16,724 nt of DNA from an uncultured Bacilli bacterium (GCA_949280095.1 CASDHD010000016.1:1-16724), one strand, 5' to 3'; numbered from the stretch's first letter, positions 7,952-15,148 are shown. Program-made: numbers and translations. Notes: a model not told the origin generated them from the sequence alone.

Positions 7952-8563
7952 ATGAATAATGAGGAATTTGCCTATTTTTTACATGGAACATATGTAAGTG
8001 ATTATAGTGAAATAGCTGAAATTTTTACAAACGGCTTAATCAACTATAGAGGAAATGATATGTTATCCACTATGTGGCCAGTAAAAATTCAAGAAGGTGA
8101 ACTAGGAAAAAAGGTGAAAGAGTATTCTGGAACAAAAGGAAATGCGGTTTTTGTAATAAAAATTCCTAAATACTATTTAATACCAAGAAATAGGAACGGA
8201 AAATTACAACAAATTCCTTTACCAATTTGGAAGCATATTTCAAATTCAGGAGAAAAAGGAAAAGTATCACAATTGAGTAATGAATTAATATATGGTGTTT
8301 ATTATGAAAAAAATGAAACTTTTTTACCGAACTCTAATTATTCACCCGTTCATAATCCGAATGGATTACAATTCGATAACCAACAACTTCAATTTTTGTT
8401 AAATGATGAGGTATATGATTGGTATAATTATGCTCTAAGTAGAAATGAAAAATCTTTTGAAGAGTTAAAACAAATGGATAATGTTGATAAAACTTGGAAA
8501 AATGCAATAAATCAATATAACCAGCATTTTAATGTAAATCAAGATACAATGCAAAGATTATAA
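7952..8563 (+). CDS. Unknown protein with weak ADP-ribosyltransferase-like features
   Basis: I do not recognise this 203-residue soluble protein with certainty. The N-terminus FLHGTYVSDYSEIAEIFTNGL has the layout of KptA/PARP-like folds: a strand with H-G-T, a helix, then GL. A later LSNELIYGVYY resembles the last strand of such domains with its E. The middle (NAVFVIKIPKYYL) would be another strand. This is pattern resemblance only; a conserved triad has not been shown. It has no signal peptide or membrane segment. AGGAGG precedes the ATG, and the gene follows the racemase by 13 bases. With the next gene it seems to have been inserted between the racemase and the ATP-grasp/asparagine synthase pair. 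Confidence 0.6.
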   Translation: MNNEEFAYFLHGTYVSDYSEIAEIFTNGLINYRGNDMLSTMWPVKIQEGELGKKVKEYSGTKGNAVFVIKIPKYYLIPRNRNGKLQQIPLPIWKHISNSGEKGKVSQLSNELIYGVYYEKNETFLPNSNYSPVHNPNGLQFDNQQLQFLLNDEVYDWYNYALSRNEKSFEELKQMDNVDKTWKNAINQYNQHFNVNQDTMQRL

Positions 8564-8617
8564 AAGGTTTTTGAAGATACTGGACACAATTATTGGAATA
8601 AAGAAAAAGAATAGGAC

Positions 8618-8636
8618 ATCTAATTTTAAATTAGAT
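8618..8636. repeat. 19-bp palindrome upstream of the nucleotidyltransferase gene
   Basis: ATCTAATTT and AAATTAGAT flank one central T. No T run follows, so it is not a terminator on the plus strand. It lies 37 bases before the next start codon and could be a protein-binding site. Confidence 0.35.
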
Positions 8637-8672
8637 TAAAAAAATAAATGGCATAGAGGAAGAGGATTTATT

Positions 8673-9437
8673 ATGAAAGAATGGGAACAAGCGATTGAAA
8701 AATTTTTATCAAAACATAAAAATGAAACTTATTTTTTAGGGGCTGTTTTAACAGGCAGCTATGCTACAGGAAATCAAAATGAAAATAGTGATATAGACCT
8801 TTATATTGTTACAACTGATGATACTTTATGGCGTGAAAGAGGAAATGTGAATATTGACGGATTTCTTATCGAATACTTTATAAATCCTAAAAGAAAAATA
8901 TTATCTTATTTCGAAAATGAACTTGATAATTACCATATGTCAACAACTATGATTTTCAAAAATAGTCAAATTTTATATGATAAAAACGGAAGTGTACAGG
9001 AATTAAAAGCAATTGCAACTCAAAATGCTAATTTATCAAAGCTTGCCCCAATAAATGAATTTACTTATAAAATGAATTGTTACAGTGTTTGGGATGGTTT
9101 TGATGAATTAGAGGCGAAATACAAAAAACATGAAGATATTGATTTAAGTTATTATATATTTTTGCAAAGAATAATAGAAAATTATTTTTATAATAACCAA
9201 ATACCTTCTATTCCACTTAACAAATTAGAAGCAATATTTACAGATGAGAGTTATAGAAAAAAATATGGTTTAAAAAAATTGCCTAACGAAGACTTTATAG
9301 GCAAAGTAATGAATTGTTTGCGAGAAAAAGATTATCATAAAAAATTTGCTTACGCTAAAGAGTTATATATGTATTTTTTAGAAAAATTTCCTGATTTTGA
9401 TATAAATAATTTTGCAGTAAGAAGCAATGCAGAATAA
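8673..9437 (+). CDS. Nucleotidyltransferase domain protein
   Basis: This 254-residue protein has a DNA polymerase beta-type nucleotidyltransferase head. The signature is GSYATGNQNENSDIDLYIV, meaning G-S followed by D-x-D metal ligands (DID), and a third acidic residue may lie in FLIEYF. Family members move a nucleotide from NTP to a small molecule, RNA or protein. The mostly helical C-terminal two-thirds (for example YYIFLQRIIENYFYNN and DYHKKFAYAKELYMYFLEK) recalls antibiotic nucleotidyltransferases rather than the short MNT antitoxins. The ATG is preceded by AGAGGAAGAGGA. It lies in the operon-like run between the unknown protein and the ATP-grasp gene. The acceptor substrate is unknown. 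Confidence 0.72.
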   Translation: MKEWEQAIEKFLSKHKNETYFLGAVLTGSYATGNQNENSDIDLYIVTTDDTLWRERGNVNIDGFLIEYFINPKRKILSYFENELDNYHMSTTMIFKNSQILYDKNGSVQELKAIATQNANLSKLAPINEFTYKMNCYSVWDGFDELEAKYKKHEDIDLSYYIFLQRIIENYFYNNQIPSIPLNKLEAIFTDESYRKKYGLKKLPNEDFIGKVMNCLREKDYHKKFAYAKELYMYFLEKFPDFDINNFAVRSNAE

Positions 9438-9481
9438 TAAATGATAAATATAGCCAAAAATAATAGAAAGAAGGTGTTTAC

Positions 9482-10690
9482 ATGGATTTTGAAGTATTAA
9501 TACTAGGAACAGATCCAAATGCCTATTATATGGCAAGGTGCTGTTATGAAGCATATCATAAAAAAGCTTATTTAATAGGAAAAGACCGCTTAGCGTTTAC
9601 TAAGTTTTCTAATATATTAAACGTTTCTTATGTGAGTGATTTATGGAATATAGATACATTCATCAATACATTAAATCATTTTGCTGAAGAACATAAAGAA
9701 AAAAAGATTTTACTGATTAGTACCAATGAAACATATGCGGAATATATTGCTGAAAATAAAAGTAAATTAAGTAAGCAGTTTGTGTATAATTATCCGAGTG
9801 CAAAAGTTATCAAAAGTTTGACGAATAAAGAAGCTTTTTATAAAACATATGAAAAATCATGTTTAAAGTTTCCAAAAACGATTTATTATGATTGCGGAAA
9901 AAAGGAAAAAATTCCGAAATTGACTTACCCAATCGTAGTGAAACCTGCTAATGTTGTGATGTATAATCATTTAAGGTTTGAGGGGAAGAATAAAATTTAT
10001 AAATTGAATAGTAAAGAAGAAGTAGAAAATGTTTTATCCCTTGTTAAAAATAGTGGTTATACAGATAAAATGATCTTGCAAGAATTTATTCCTGGAGATG
10101 ATTCAAACCTTTTTGATGCAGTTGTATATGTAAATCGAAAGGGTAAAGTAGAATTTATAAGTTTTGCTCAAATTGGTTTACAAGAACGAACAAAGTCGAT
10201 GGTCGGGAATGCCGCGGTATTGATTAATGGTTTTAATACAACAAAGGGCGATGTAGATGCCCAAGTTAAAGATATTAAGAAGTTTATGGAAAGTATTGGT
10301 TACACTGGTTTTGCAGAAGTGGATATGAAATATGATAGCAGGGATAATACGTTTAAAGTGTTAGAAATTAACGCTAGACAAGGAAGATGTAGTTATTACG
10401 TAACACCAATGGGTAAGAATTTAGTACAGGTTTTGGTCGAGGATTGTATAGAGAAAAAAAATCATACTTTTGAGATTTTGCAGGATAAAGTACTCCTTTC
10501 TTTTGTACCAAAGGGAATTATTAAAAAGTATATTACAAATGAAGAGTTTAAGAGTGAATCATTGCGATTATGGAAATCTGTTATAAAACCAATGGATGCT
10601 CCAGAGGATCGTAATTTTAAACGTTTCTTACTTTTACGAAAAAGATGGTGGCATTATTATAAAGAATATAAAAATAGTTATTGGAAATAG
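9482..10690 (+). CDS. ATP-grasp ligase, candidate D-aspartate ligase
   Basis: This 402-residue ATP-grasp enzyme should activate a carboxylate as acyl phosphate and join it to an amine. The N-terminal fold (EVLILGTDPNAYYMARCC) is the pre-ATP-grasp region. ATP-binding features follow: YPIVVKPANV (K154), ILQEFIPGDD (E201), GFAEVDMKYD and the metal-ligand run VLEINARQG (E295, N297). The C-terminal 90 residues are basic and may touch a membrane-bound or anionic substrate. The asparagine synthase start codon lies only 9 bases after its stop. In lactic acid bacteria a D-aspartate ligase adds D-Asp to the lysine of the peptidoglycan stem, and an AsnB-like enzyme (AsnH) amidates it. Length and pairing fit that role, but this is inference. 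AGAAGGTG precedes the ATG. Confidence 0.7.
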   Translation: MDFEVLILGTDPNAYYMARCCYEAYHKKAYLIGKDRLAFTKFSNILNVSYVSDLWNIDTFINTLNHFAEEHKEKKILLISTNETYAEYIAENKSKLSKQFVYNYPSAKVIKSLTNKEAFYKTYEKSCLKFPKTIYYDCGKKEKIPKLTYPIVVKPANVVMYNHLRFEGKNKIYKLNSKEEVENVLSLVKNSGYTDKMILQEFIPGDDSNLFDAVVYVNRKGKVEFISFAQIGLQERTKSMVGNAAVLINGFNTTKGDVDAQVKDIKKFMESIGYTGFAEVDMKYDSRDNTFKVLEINARQGRCSYYVTPMGKNLVQVLVEDCIEKKNHTFEILQDKVLLSFVPKGIIKKYITNEEFKSESLRLWKSVIKPMDAPEDRNFKRFLLLRKRWWHYYKEYKNSYWK

Positions 10691-10699
10691 GTGAATCTT

Positions 10700-12541
10700 A
10701 TGTGTGGAATTGTAGGTTTTGTAGATAAAAAAAGAAGTACAAAAGAGAAAAAAGAAATGATTAAAAAAATGGCGGATAGAATTGCCCATCGTGGCCCAGA
10801 TGATGAAGGCTTTTATGTAGATGATAATGTAGCTCTTGGACATAGAAGGCTATCAATACTCGATTTATCAAAGAATGGTGCACAGCCTATGTACAATGAA
10901 AATAAAAACTTGGCAATTGTTTTTAATGGTGAAATATATAATTATGAAAGCATTAAAGAAGAATTAATCAAAAAGGGACATAAGTTCAAAACTAAAACAG
11001 ATACGGAAGTTTTAATACACGGTTATGAAGAATACAAAGAAAAATTATTTTCACGTCTTCGTGGGATGTTTGCTTTTGTTATTTATGATAAAGAAAAGGA
11101 TGAGCTTATTGGCGTAAGAGATCATTTTGGTATTAAGCCTTTTTATTACTATAAAAATAAGGATAGTTTCTTTTTTGGCTCGGAAATTAAGTCTTTTTTA
11201 GAACATCCTGATTTTGTGAAGACTGTAAATAAAGAAGCTTTGAAAATGTTTTTAATTTTTCAATATTCAGTTCATGAAGAGACTTTTTTTAAAAATGTGT
11301 ATAAGTTGGGGCCTGGAACGTTTTTTAAGTATAAGAATGGAAAAATGACGATTAAAGAGTATTTTAAGGTAGACTATGAGAAGAGTGATAAGCCTTATGA
11401 TGTTTACAAGAAAGAATTAAAGAGTGTTTTAGAGGAATCAATTCGTTATCATCAGACTACAAGTGATGTTGAGGTTGGCTCTTATTTATCAGGAGGTGTT
11501 GATTCTTCTTATGTTGTAAGTGTAGCAAAACCAGATAAAACTTTTTCTGTTGGTTTTGATATACCAGGATTTGATGAGACGATGCTTGCTAGTGAATTAT
11601 CTAACATTTTAGAGATTAAGAATTATCAAAAGAAAATTACGAGTGATGAGTTTTTTTCTATTTTACCAACAATTATGTATCATACTGATGAACCGCATGC
11701 GAATCTTTCTACGGTGCCTTTGTATTTTTTATCAGGCCTTGCTGCGGAAAAGGTCAAGGTCGTTTTATCTGGTGAAGGTAGTGATGAGATGTTTGCGGGA
11801 TATAATGAGTATTATGAGCCAACTATACTTCGCATGTATACGAAAGTTCCTTTAGGGGTTCGAAAATGGATTGCAAAAATAGTAAGTCCGTTCCCTCATT
11901 TTCCAGGACAAAATACTTTAAAGTTATATGGACGTCCTTTTTATGAGCGTTATATTGGACATGGAACTCTTATTGATGAAGAAGAAGCAAATAAAATGCT
12001 TGCAAGTGAAATTCGAAGTAAAGAAACGATTGCAGACGTAATAAAACCCTATTATGATAAAGTTGCTGATTTGGATGATGTGACAAAAAAAATGTACATA
12101 GATATGCATTTTTGGTTGCCTCAAGACATATTATTAAAAGCGGATAAGATGACAATGGCGAATTCGATTGAACTTCGAGTTCCTCTTCTTGATAGTGCTT
12201 TATTTGCTTATGCGAAACAAATTCCGACAAAGTATTTGGTGAAAGATAAACAAACAAAGTATTTGTTTCGTGATATTGCCCATGAGAAAATACCAGCAGA
12301 GTGGTCTAAGAGAAGAAAATTAGGATTTCCTGTTCCTTTTTCTAAATGGATACGTGAAGAAAAATATTATAAATTAGTAAAAGAAATGTTTAATAAACCT
12401 TATGTCGATGAGTTTTTTGATAGAGAACATATTAACAATTTATTGACAGAACATTATAAGAATATGAAGAACAATGGACGCAAAATTTACAATATTTATG
12501 TATTTTTGATTTGGTATGACGTATATTTTAATAAAAATTGA
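10700..12541 (+). CDS. asnB: Glutamine-hydrolysing asparagine synthase family protein (AsnB/AsnH)
   Basis: The start must be the ATG at 10700, because the nucleophile is the cysteine right after the initiator Met (MCGIVGF). An upstream GTG at 10691 would bury it. AGGTGA (10689-10694) is the ribosome site and overlaps the previous stop. The 613-residue protein has the class II glutaminase domain (C2, HRGPDDEG, GHRRLSI, VFNGEIYN) and the AMP-forming synthase domain with PP-loop SYLSGGVDSS (about 261-270). Later motifs are HTDEPHANLSTVPLY, VVLSGEGSDEMFAGY and KADKMTMANSIELRVPLLD. The family amidates aspartate or an aspartyl group using glutamine and ATP. Placement right behind a ligase makes amidation of a bound D-Asp (AsnH-like) as plausible as free asparagine synthesis. 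No terminator is visible after it, so transcripts may run into the tRNA cluster. Confidence 0.9.
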   Translation: MCGIVGFVDKKRSTKEKKEMIKKMADRIAHRGPDDEGFYVDDNVALGHRRLSILDLSKNGAQPMYNENKNLAIVFNGEIYNYESIKEELIKKGHKFKTKTDTEVLIHGYEEYKEKLFSRLRGMFAFVIYDKEKDELIGVRDHFGIKPFYYYKNKDSFFFGSEIKSFLEHPDFVKTVNKEALKMFLIFQYSVHEETFFKNVYKLGPGTFFKYKNGKMTIKEYFKVDYEKSDKPYDVYKKELKSVLEESIRYHQTTSDVEVGSYLSGGVDSSYVVSVAKPDKTFSVGFDIPGFDETMLASELSNILEIKNYQKKITSDEFFSILPTIMYHTDEPHANLSTVPLYFLSGLAAEKVKVVLSGEGSDEMFAGYNEYYEPTILRMYTKVPLGVRKWIAKIVSPFPHFPGQNTLKLYGRPFYERYIGHGTLIDEEEANKMLASEIRSKETIADVIKPYYDKVADLDDVTKKMYIDMHFWLPQDILLKADKMTMANSIELRVPLLDSALFAYAKQIPTKYLVKDKQTKYLFRDIAHEKIPAEWSKRRKLGFPVPFSKWIREEKYYKLVKEMFNKPYVDEFFDREHINNLLTEHYKNMKNNGRKIYNIYVFLIWYDVYFNKN

Positions 12542-12551
12542 GTTTTGTGTA

Positions 12552-12580
12552 TTGACATAAGTTAACTATTTTGTTATAGT
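12552..12580 (+). promoter_or_regulatory. Promoter of the five-tRNA operon
   Basis: TTGACA (12552-12557), a 17-base spacer and TATAGT (12575-12580) form a strong promoter 20 bases before tRNA-Val. The spacer includes GTTAAC. Confidence 0.8.
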
Positions 12581-12600
12581 TGATTATGTCCAGTACATAT

Positions 12601-12677
12601 GGGCGCTTAGCTCAGTTGGTTAGAGCACCTGCCTTACAAGCAGGGGGTCATAGGTTCGAGTCCTATAGCGCCCACCA
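12601..12677 (+). tRNA. tRNA-Val(UAC)
   Basis: This 77-nt cloverleaf has acceptor GGGCGCT/AGCGCCC, D arm GCTC/GAGC, anticodon stem CCTGC/GCAGG with TAC in the loop, T-loop GGTTCGAGTCC and an encoded CCA. It is the first gene of the cluster. Confidence 0.97.
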
Positions 12678-12725
12678 TTTATTTTTTTTGCCGACTTAGC
12701 GTAATTGGTAGCGCAACTGACTTGT

Positions 12726-13350
12726 GGGATAGAAGTGTTATGCTTTTTGAACTATCTTGCACCCTTATGAGGAAACTCTTAAGGTGGACGTCGCTAATTC
12801 GGGGAACTCTAAGTGAGTTATATTATGGGGGATTATGAATTGTAGAAATTGTGGTAAATCACTAAAAAATCACAATGTATATTGTGATAATCAATGCCAA
12901 AGAGATTTTCAATATAAACAATACATTGAAAATTGGCAAAAAGGTAAAGTTAGTGGTTTAAAAGGGAAATATCAAATTTCTAATCATATTCGACATTATC
13001 TATTAATTAAATATAATTATAGTTGTGCTAAATGTGGTTGGAATAAGAAAAATCCTTTTACGAAAATATGTCCTTTAGAAATCGAACATATTGATGGCAA
13101 TTATCTTAACAATGCAGAATCTAATTTAATTCTTTTATGTCCAAATTGTCACTCTTTAACTGCAACTTATAAAGGAGCAAATAGAGGGCAAGGTAGAAAA
13201 GAAAGAAAAAAATATAGCTTATATGACAATCCCGAGCTAGGTTAATACCGAGTGTAGAGACTTTATACGATGGGCCTAAGTCGATTGATATGGCTAAGAG
13301 AAAGTCCAGACTACAAACAATTTATTGGTAGTGAAAACTATAGTAGTATG
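12726..13350 (+). mobile_element. Group I intron in the tRNA-Thr anticodon loop
   Basis: This 625-nt self-splicing intron lies between tRNA bases 36 and 37. Core pieces found by hand are: P2 hairpin with a GAAA loop (about 12760-12786); P3 CGTCG 12789-12793 with CGATG 13268-13272; P4 CGGG 12800-12803 with CCCG 13231-13234; possible P5 GTTATAT 12817-12823 with ATATGAC 13221-13227; and P6 GGT-TAAT-ACC 13240-13249. P7 is GACTT 13259-13263 with AAGTC 13302-13306, P8 is GGCC 13273-13276 with GGCT 13292-13295, and P9 is ACTAC 13310-13314 with GTAGT 13343-13347, containing a second GAAA-loop hairpin. The P4 region resembles the phage T4 td intron. P1 is imperfect: ACTT of the exon pairs with AAGT (12733-12736), but a clean U-G pair at the splice site was not found. 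An HNH gene sits between the two P4 strands. Confidence 0.9.
12835..13245 (+). CDS. HNH homing endonuclease encoded in the intron
   Basis: This 136-residue protein has an N-terminal zinc-finger-like pair (CRNCGK and CDNQC, residues 3-20). An HNH nuclease domain follows: CAKCGW, then LEIEHIDGNYLNNAESN, then LILLCPNCHSLT. Metal and catalytic candidates are the H of EHIDG, the N of the NN run and the H of NCHS, with four cysteines making a structural zinc site. Such enzymes cut intron-less alleles and drive intron spread. The ATG follows a G run (12827-12831) at very short spacing, so translation may be weak or the RNA fold may control it. The last codons (D-N-P-E-L-G, stop at 13243-13245) double as the 3' strand of P4 and part of P6, so the coding end and the ribozyme core overlap. 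Confidence 0.9.
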   Translation: MNCRNCGKSLKNHNVYCDNQCQRDFQYKQYIENWQKGKVSGLKGKYQISNHIRHYLLIKYNYSCAKCGWNKKNPFTKICPLEIEHIDGNYLNNAESNLILLCPNCHSLTATYKGANRGQGRKERKKYSLYDNPELG

Positions 13351-13398
13351 AATCAGTAGGTTGGGGGTTCGATTCCCTCAGTCGGCACCATTTATTTT

Positions 13399-13482
13399 GG
13401 AGGGATAGCGAAGTGGTCAAACGCGGCAGACTGTAAATCTGTTCCTTCGGGTTCCATGGTTCAAATCCATGTCCCTCCACCA
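13399..13482 (+). tRNA. tRNA-Tyr(GUA)
   Basis: This 84-nt class II tRNA has acceptor GGAGGGA/TCCCTCC, anticodon GTA within CAGACTGTAAATCTG, a long variable arm (TTCCTTCGGGTTCC), a T arm and encoded CCA. Confidence 0.96.
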
Positions 13483-13492
13483 TTTCTATTAT

Positions 13493-13568
13493 TGCCTCGT
13501 AGCCAAGTGGTAAGGCATCAGACTTTGACTCTGACATTCCGGTGGTTCGAACCCACCCGAGGCAGCCA
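13493..13568 (+). tRNA. tRNA-Gln(UUG)
   Basis: Acceptor TGCCTCG/CGAGGCA with discriminator G and encoded CCA. Anticodon TTG lies in CAGACTTTGACTCTG. The U1-A72 acceptor end is typical of bacterial glutamine tRNAs. Confidence 0.95.
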
Positions 13569-13580
13569 TTTTAGTTTTAT

Positions 13581-13656
13581 GATCCGCTAGCTCAGTCGGT
13601 AGAGCATTTGACTTTTAATCAAAGGGTCGAGAGTTCGAATCTCTCGCGGGTCACCA
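13581..13656 (+). tRNA. tRNA-Lys(UUU)
   Basis: Acceptor GATCCGC/GCGGGTC with one U-G pair, D arm GCTC/GAGC, anticodon TTT in TTGACTTTTAATCAA, T-loop TTCGAAT and encoded CCA. It is the last tRNA before the terminator. Confidence 0.96.
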
Positions 13657-13667
13657 TCTTTGAAGTT

Positions 13668-13697
13668 AAAACCTAAGCATATTTTGTTTAGGTTTTT
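13668..13697 (+). terminator. Terminator of the five-tRNA operon
   Basis: AAAACCTAA (13668-13676) pairs with TTAGGTTTT (13688-13696) and runs into T residues, 12 bases after tRNA-Lys. Confidence 0.8.
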
Positions 13698-13754
13698 CTA
13701 TGTAATAAAATGTCAAATTTTATGCTTTTTCGCTTTTATTTAAGTGTTTTTATG

Positions 13755-13760
13755 TATAAT
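13755..13760 (+). promoter_or_regulatory. -10 box upstream of the unknown gene at 13789
   Basis: A perfect TATAAT lies 29 bases before the likely ATG. The -35 region (near 13732-13737) is only T-rich. It also shows that the GTG at 13744 cannot be the main start, because it would lie upstream of the promoter. Confidence 0.4.
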
Positions 13761-13788
13761 AAAATATAGAAAGATAGGTTTATGTATT

Positions 13789-14139
13789 ATGGAGAGAAAA
13801 GAAGCGTTAGAAATATTAGGTATGACAGGTAATGAAACAAGGGAGGAGATTAATGCAATTTGCAAAAAGATGGATGAAGAATATAATCTTTTTCAAAATT
13901 CTAATGATCCTAATATTAAAAAAATATTAAAAGCTTTTTCTGTGTTACGAAGAATAACTATAGAGGAACGAACTTATGATGAATATGTGTTTCTTTTTAA
14001 TTCTTTGAAAGCAGAAGCGAAAAAACTGAAAATTTCATTACCAAAAGAGTATTATAATTATGCAAATATTTCCAATCGTGGAAAAGTTCCAGAAAAAATT
14101 TATCAAAGTTTAAAAGTAAGTTTACAATCTGATTTCTAG
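13789..14139 (+). pseudogene. Unknown gene, N-terminal part (frameshifted)
   Basis: From the ATG at 13789 (MERKEALEILGM) this frame has 116 codons and ends at a TAG (14137-14139). The first 50 residues have a helical pattern with the spacing of a J-domain start (EALEILGMTGNETREEINA), but no HPD motif is seen, so DnaJ function is not supported. The next frame (+1) is open from 14117 and continues with compatible, Lys/Glu-rich helical sequence (LISSETLAKENAFFTFQKFYNE). One skipped base between 14117 and 14139 would make a single protein of roughly 298 residues. I read it as a frameshifted gene. A +1 programmed shift or a sequencing error is also possible. Confidence 0.55.
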
Positions 14140-14194
14140 CGAAACTCTTGCAAAAGAAAATGCCTTTTTTACTTTTCAAAAATTTTATAATGAA

Positions 14195-14686
14195 ATGCAA
14201 GAGAACTTGCGAGTTCATTATGGTATAAAATTAATTTATCAGGGTGAATTGGATTTAGAAAGTGATCAGTATTCCCCAGAAATTTATCAAGACTTGATAG
14301 AAGAAATGAATGAATGCAAAGAATATTTTGAGGCTGAAAAGCAAGAAAAATTTTCAATATTCACTGATGAACTACTTAAAAGAAATATTGATAAAAATTT
14401 TTATTTAAGTTTAAGAAAAGTAAACGGTAAGATACCAACTGATGATACTTTAACTCTTCCTGATTTAGATAAACTACTGGAAACTTTTGACCTAATGGAT
14501 AAAATTGAAAATATTTTACTTCCATTAAATATACCTTTAGAAAAATATTTAAAAGATTGCGGTAAGACAATAGAAACGGTCAAGAAGGAAGAACTTGAAA
14601 TTATTTTTGAAGATGTACAAAAACTGCATGATAAAATTTCTATAATTCAAGATACATTAGATGCTCAAGATATGATGAGGCGCTAG
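14195..14686 (+). pseudogene. Unknown gene, C-terminal part
   Basis: This piece has 163 codons from an internal ATG with no Shine-Dalgarno, and its frame is open back to 14117. The protein is acidic and mostly helical (YQDLIEEMNECKEYFEAEK, LEIIFEDVQKLHDKISIIQ), with no recognised domain and no membrane segment. It most likely belongs to the same gene as 13789-14139. The acetyltransferase remnant starts three bases after its stop, so the two were once co-translated. Confidence 0.5.
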
Positions 14687-14689
14687 TCT

Positions 14690-15148
14690 ATGATAGTTCG
14701 AAAGGCTAAATAAGACGATGTTTTAGAATTAAATCATTTACTAACACTATTAATTCACGATGAGAAAAAGTATGATGCAAATATTAATTTAGATTTCGTT
14801 GTAACGAATATGTATGAAAATTATGTAGAGGATAGTGAAAAGTGTATTTTAGTTGCAGAGGAACAGCAGGAAATTTTTGGATATTTATATGGCTACAAAA
14901 AGGAAAAAGATGCAACTACACTTTTATTCGAAGCTAGGTTAGATGCCTTGTATGTAAGAGAAGAATATCGTCATCAAGGTGTTGCGAATGCTTTACTTGT
15001 ATCTTTTAAAACTTGGGTAAAGGAACAGAATTTAAAAAGTATTGAAGTTTGTGTTTGGAATGAAAATACAATGGCGAGAGAACTGTATTGCAAACATCAA
15101 TTTGTTTCTAAAATGGAAATTTTAAAGTATAAAATGAATGATGAATGA
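14690..15148 (+). pseudogene. GNAT acetyltransferase with an early stop codon
   Basis: The frame from the ATG at 14690 begins MIVRKAK, meets TAA at 14711-14713, and goes on DDVLELNHLLTLLIHDEKK with normal GNAT N-terminal character. The rest contains motif A (LDALYVREEYRHQGVANALLV, acetyl-CoA pyrophosphate loop RHQGVA) and motif B (SIEVCVWNENTMARELYCKH). The single TAA at codon 8 interrupts an otherwise complete gene of about 152 codons. The downstream ATG at 14810 would give 112 residues, but it lacks a ribosome site and removes the first strand and helix. The gene is therefore probably inactive. The family moves acetyl from acetyl-CoA to an amine; the substrate is unknown. Confidence 0.72.

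Larger units (their letters stand above)
12690..13390 (+). tRNA. tRNA-Thr(UGU), interrupted by a group I intron
   Basis: The exons are 12690-12725 (bases 1-36) and 13351-13390 (bases 37-76 including CCA). Joined, they give a standard 76-nt tRNA with acceptor GCCGACT/AGTCGGC, anticodon stem ACTGA/TCAGT and loop CTTGTAA, i.e. anticodon UGU. G1-C72, C2-G71 and A73 agree with threonine identity. Only this junction gives a seven-base anticodon loop. The 5' exon ends in T and the intron ends in G, as group I introns require. The D stem is GCGT/GCGC rather than the common GCTC/GAGC, with pairing kept by compensating changes. Read without splicing, the locus looks like a broken tRNA-His (GTG), which is misleading. 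Confidence 0.93.

Noticed and set aside
8618..8636. Terminator between the unknown gene and the nucleotidyltransferase gene
   Set aside because: The palindrome is followed by A residues, not T, and its centre is too short for a stable RNA loop.
8673..9437. MntA/HepT-type toxin-antitoxin pair
   Set aside because: The protein is about twice the length of MNT antitoxins and neither neighbour shows a HEPN R-x4-6-H motif.
12690..12765. tRNA-His with anticodon GTG
   Set aside because: Reading through without splicing gives GTG after CTT, but the anticodon stem then has no partner. Joining to 13351 gives a perfect tRNA-Thr(UGU), and the acceptor lacks the G-1/C73 histidine identity.
12835..13245. 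Phage or island HNH gene unrelated to the tRNA
   Set aside because: Both ends of the tRNA flank it, and conserved ribozyme segments lie on each side and even overlap its end, so it belongs to the intron.
13322..13537. Minus-strand coding frame over the tRNA cluster (and another at 15985-16167)
   Set aside because: They are antisense reads of tRNA genes, a common source of false proteins.
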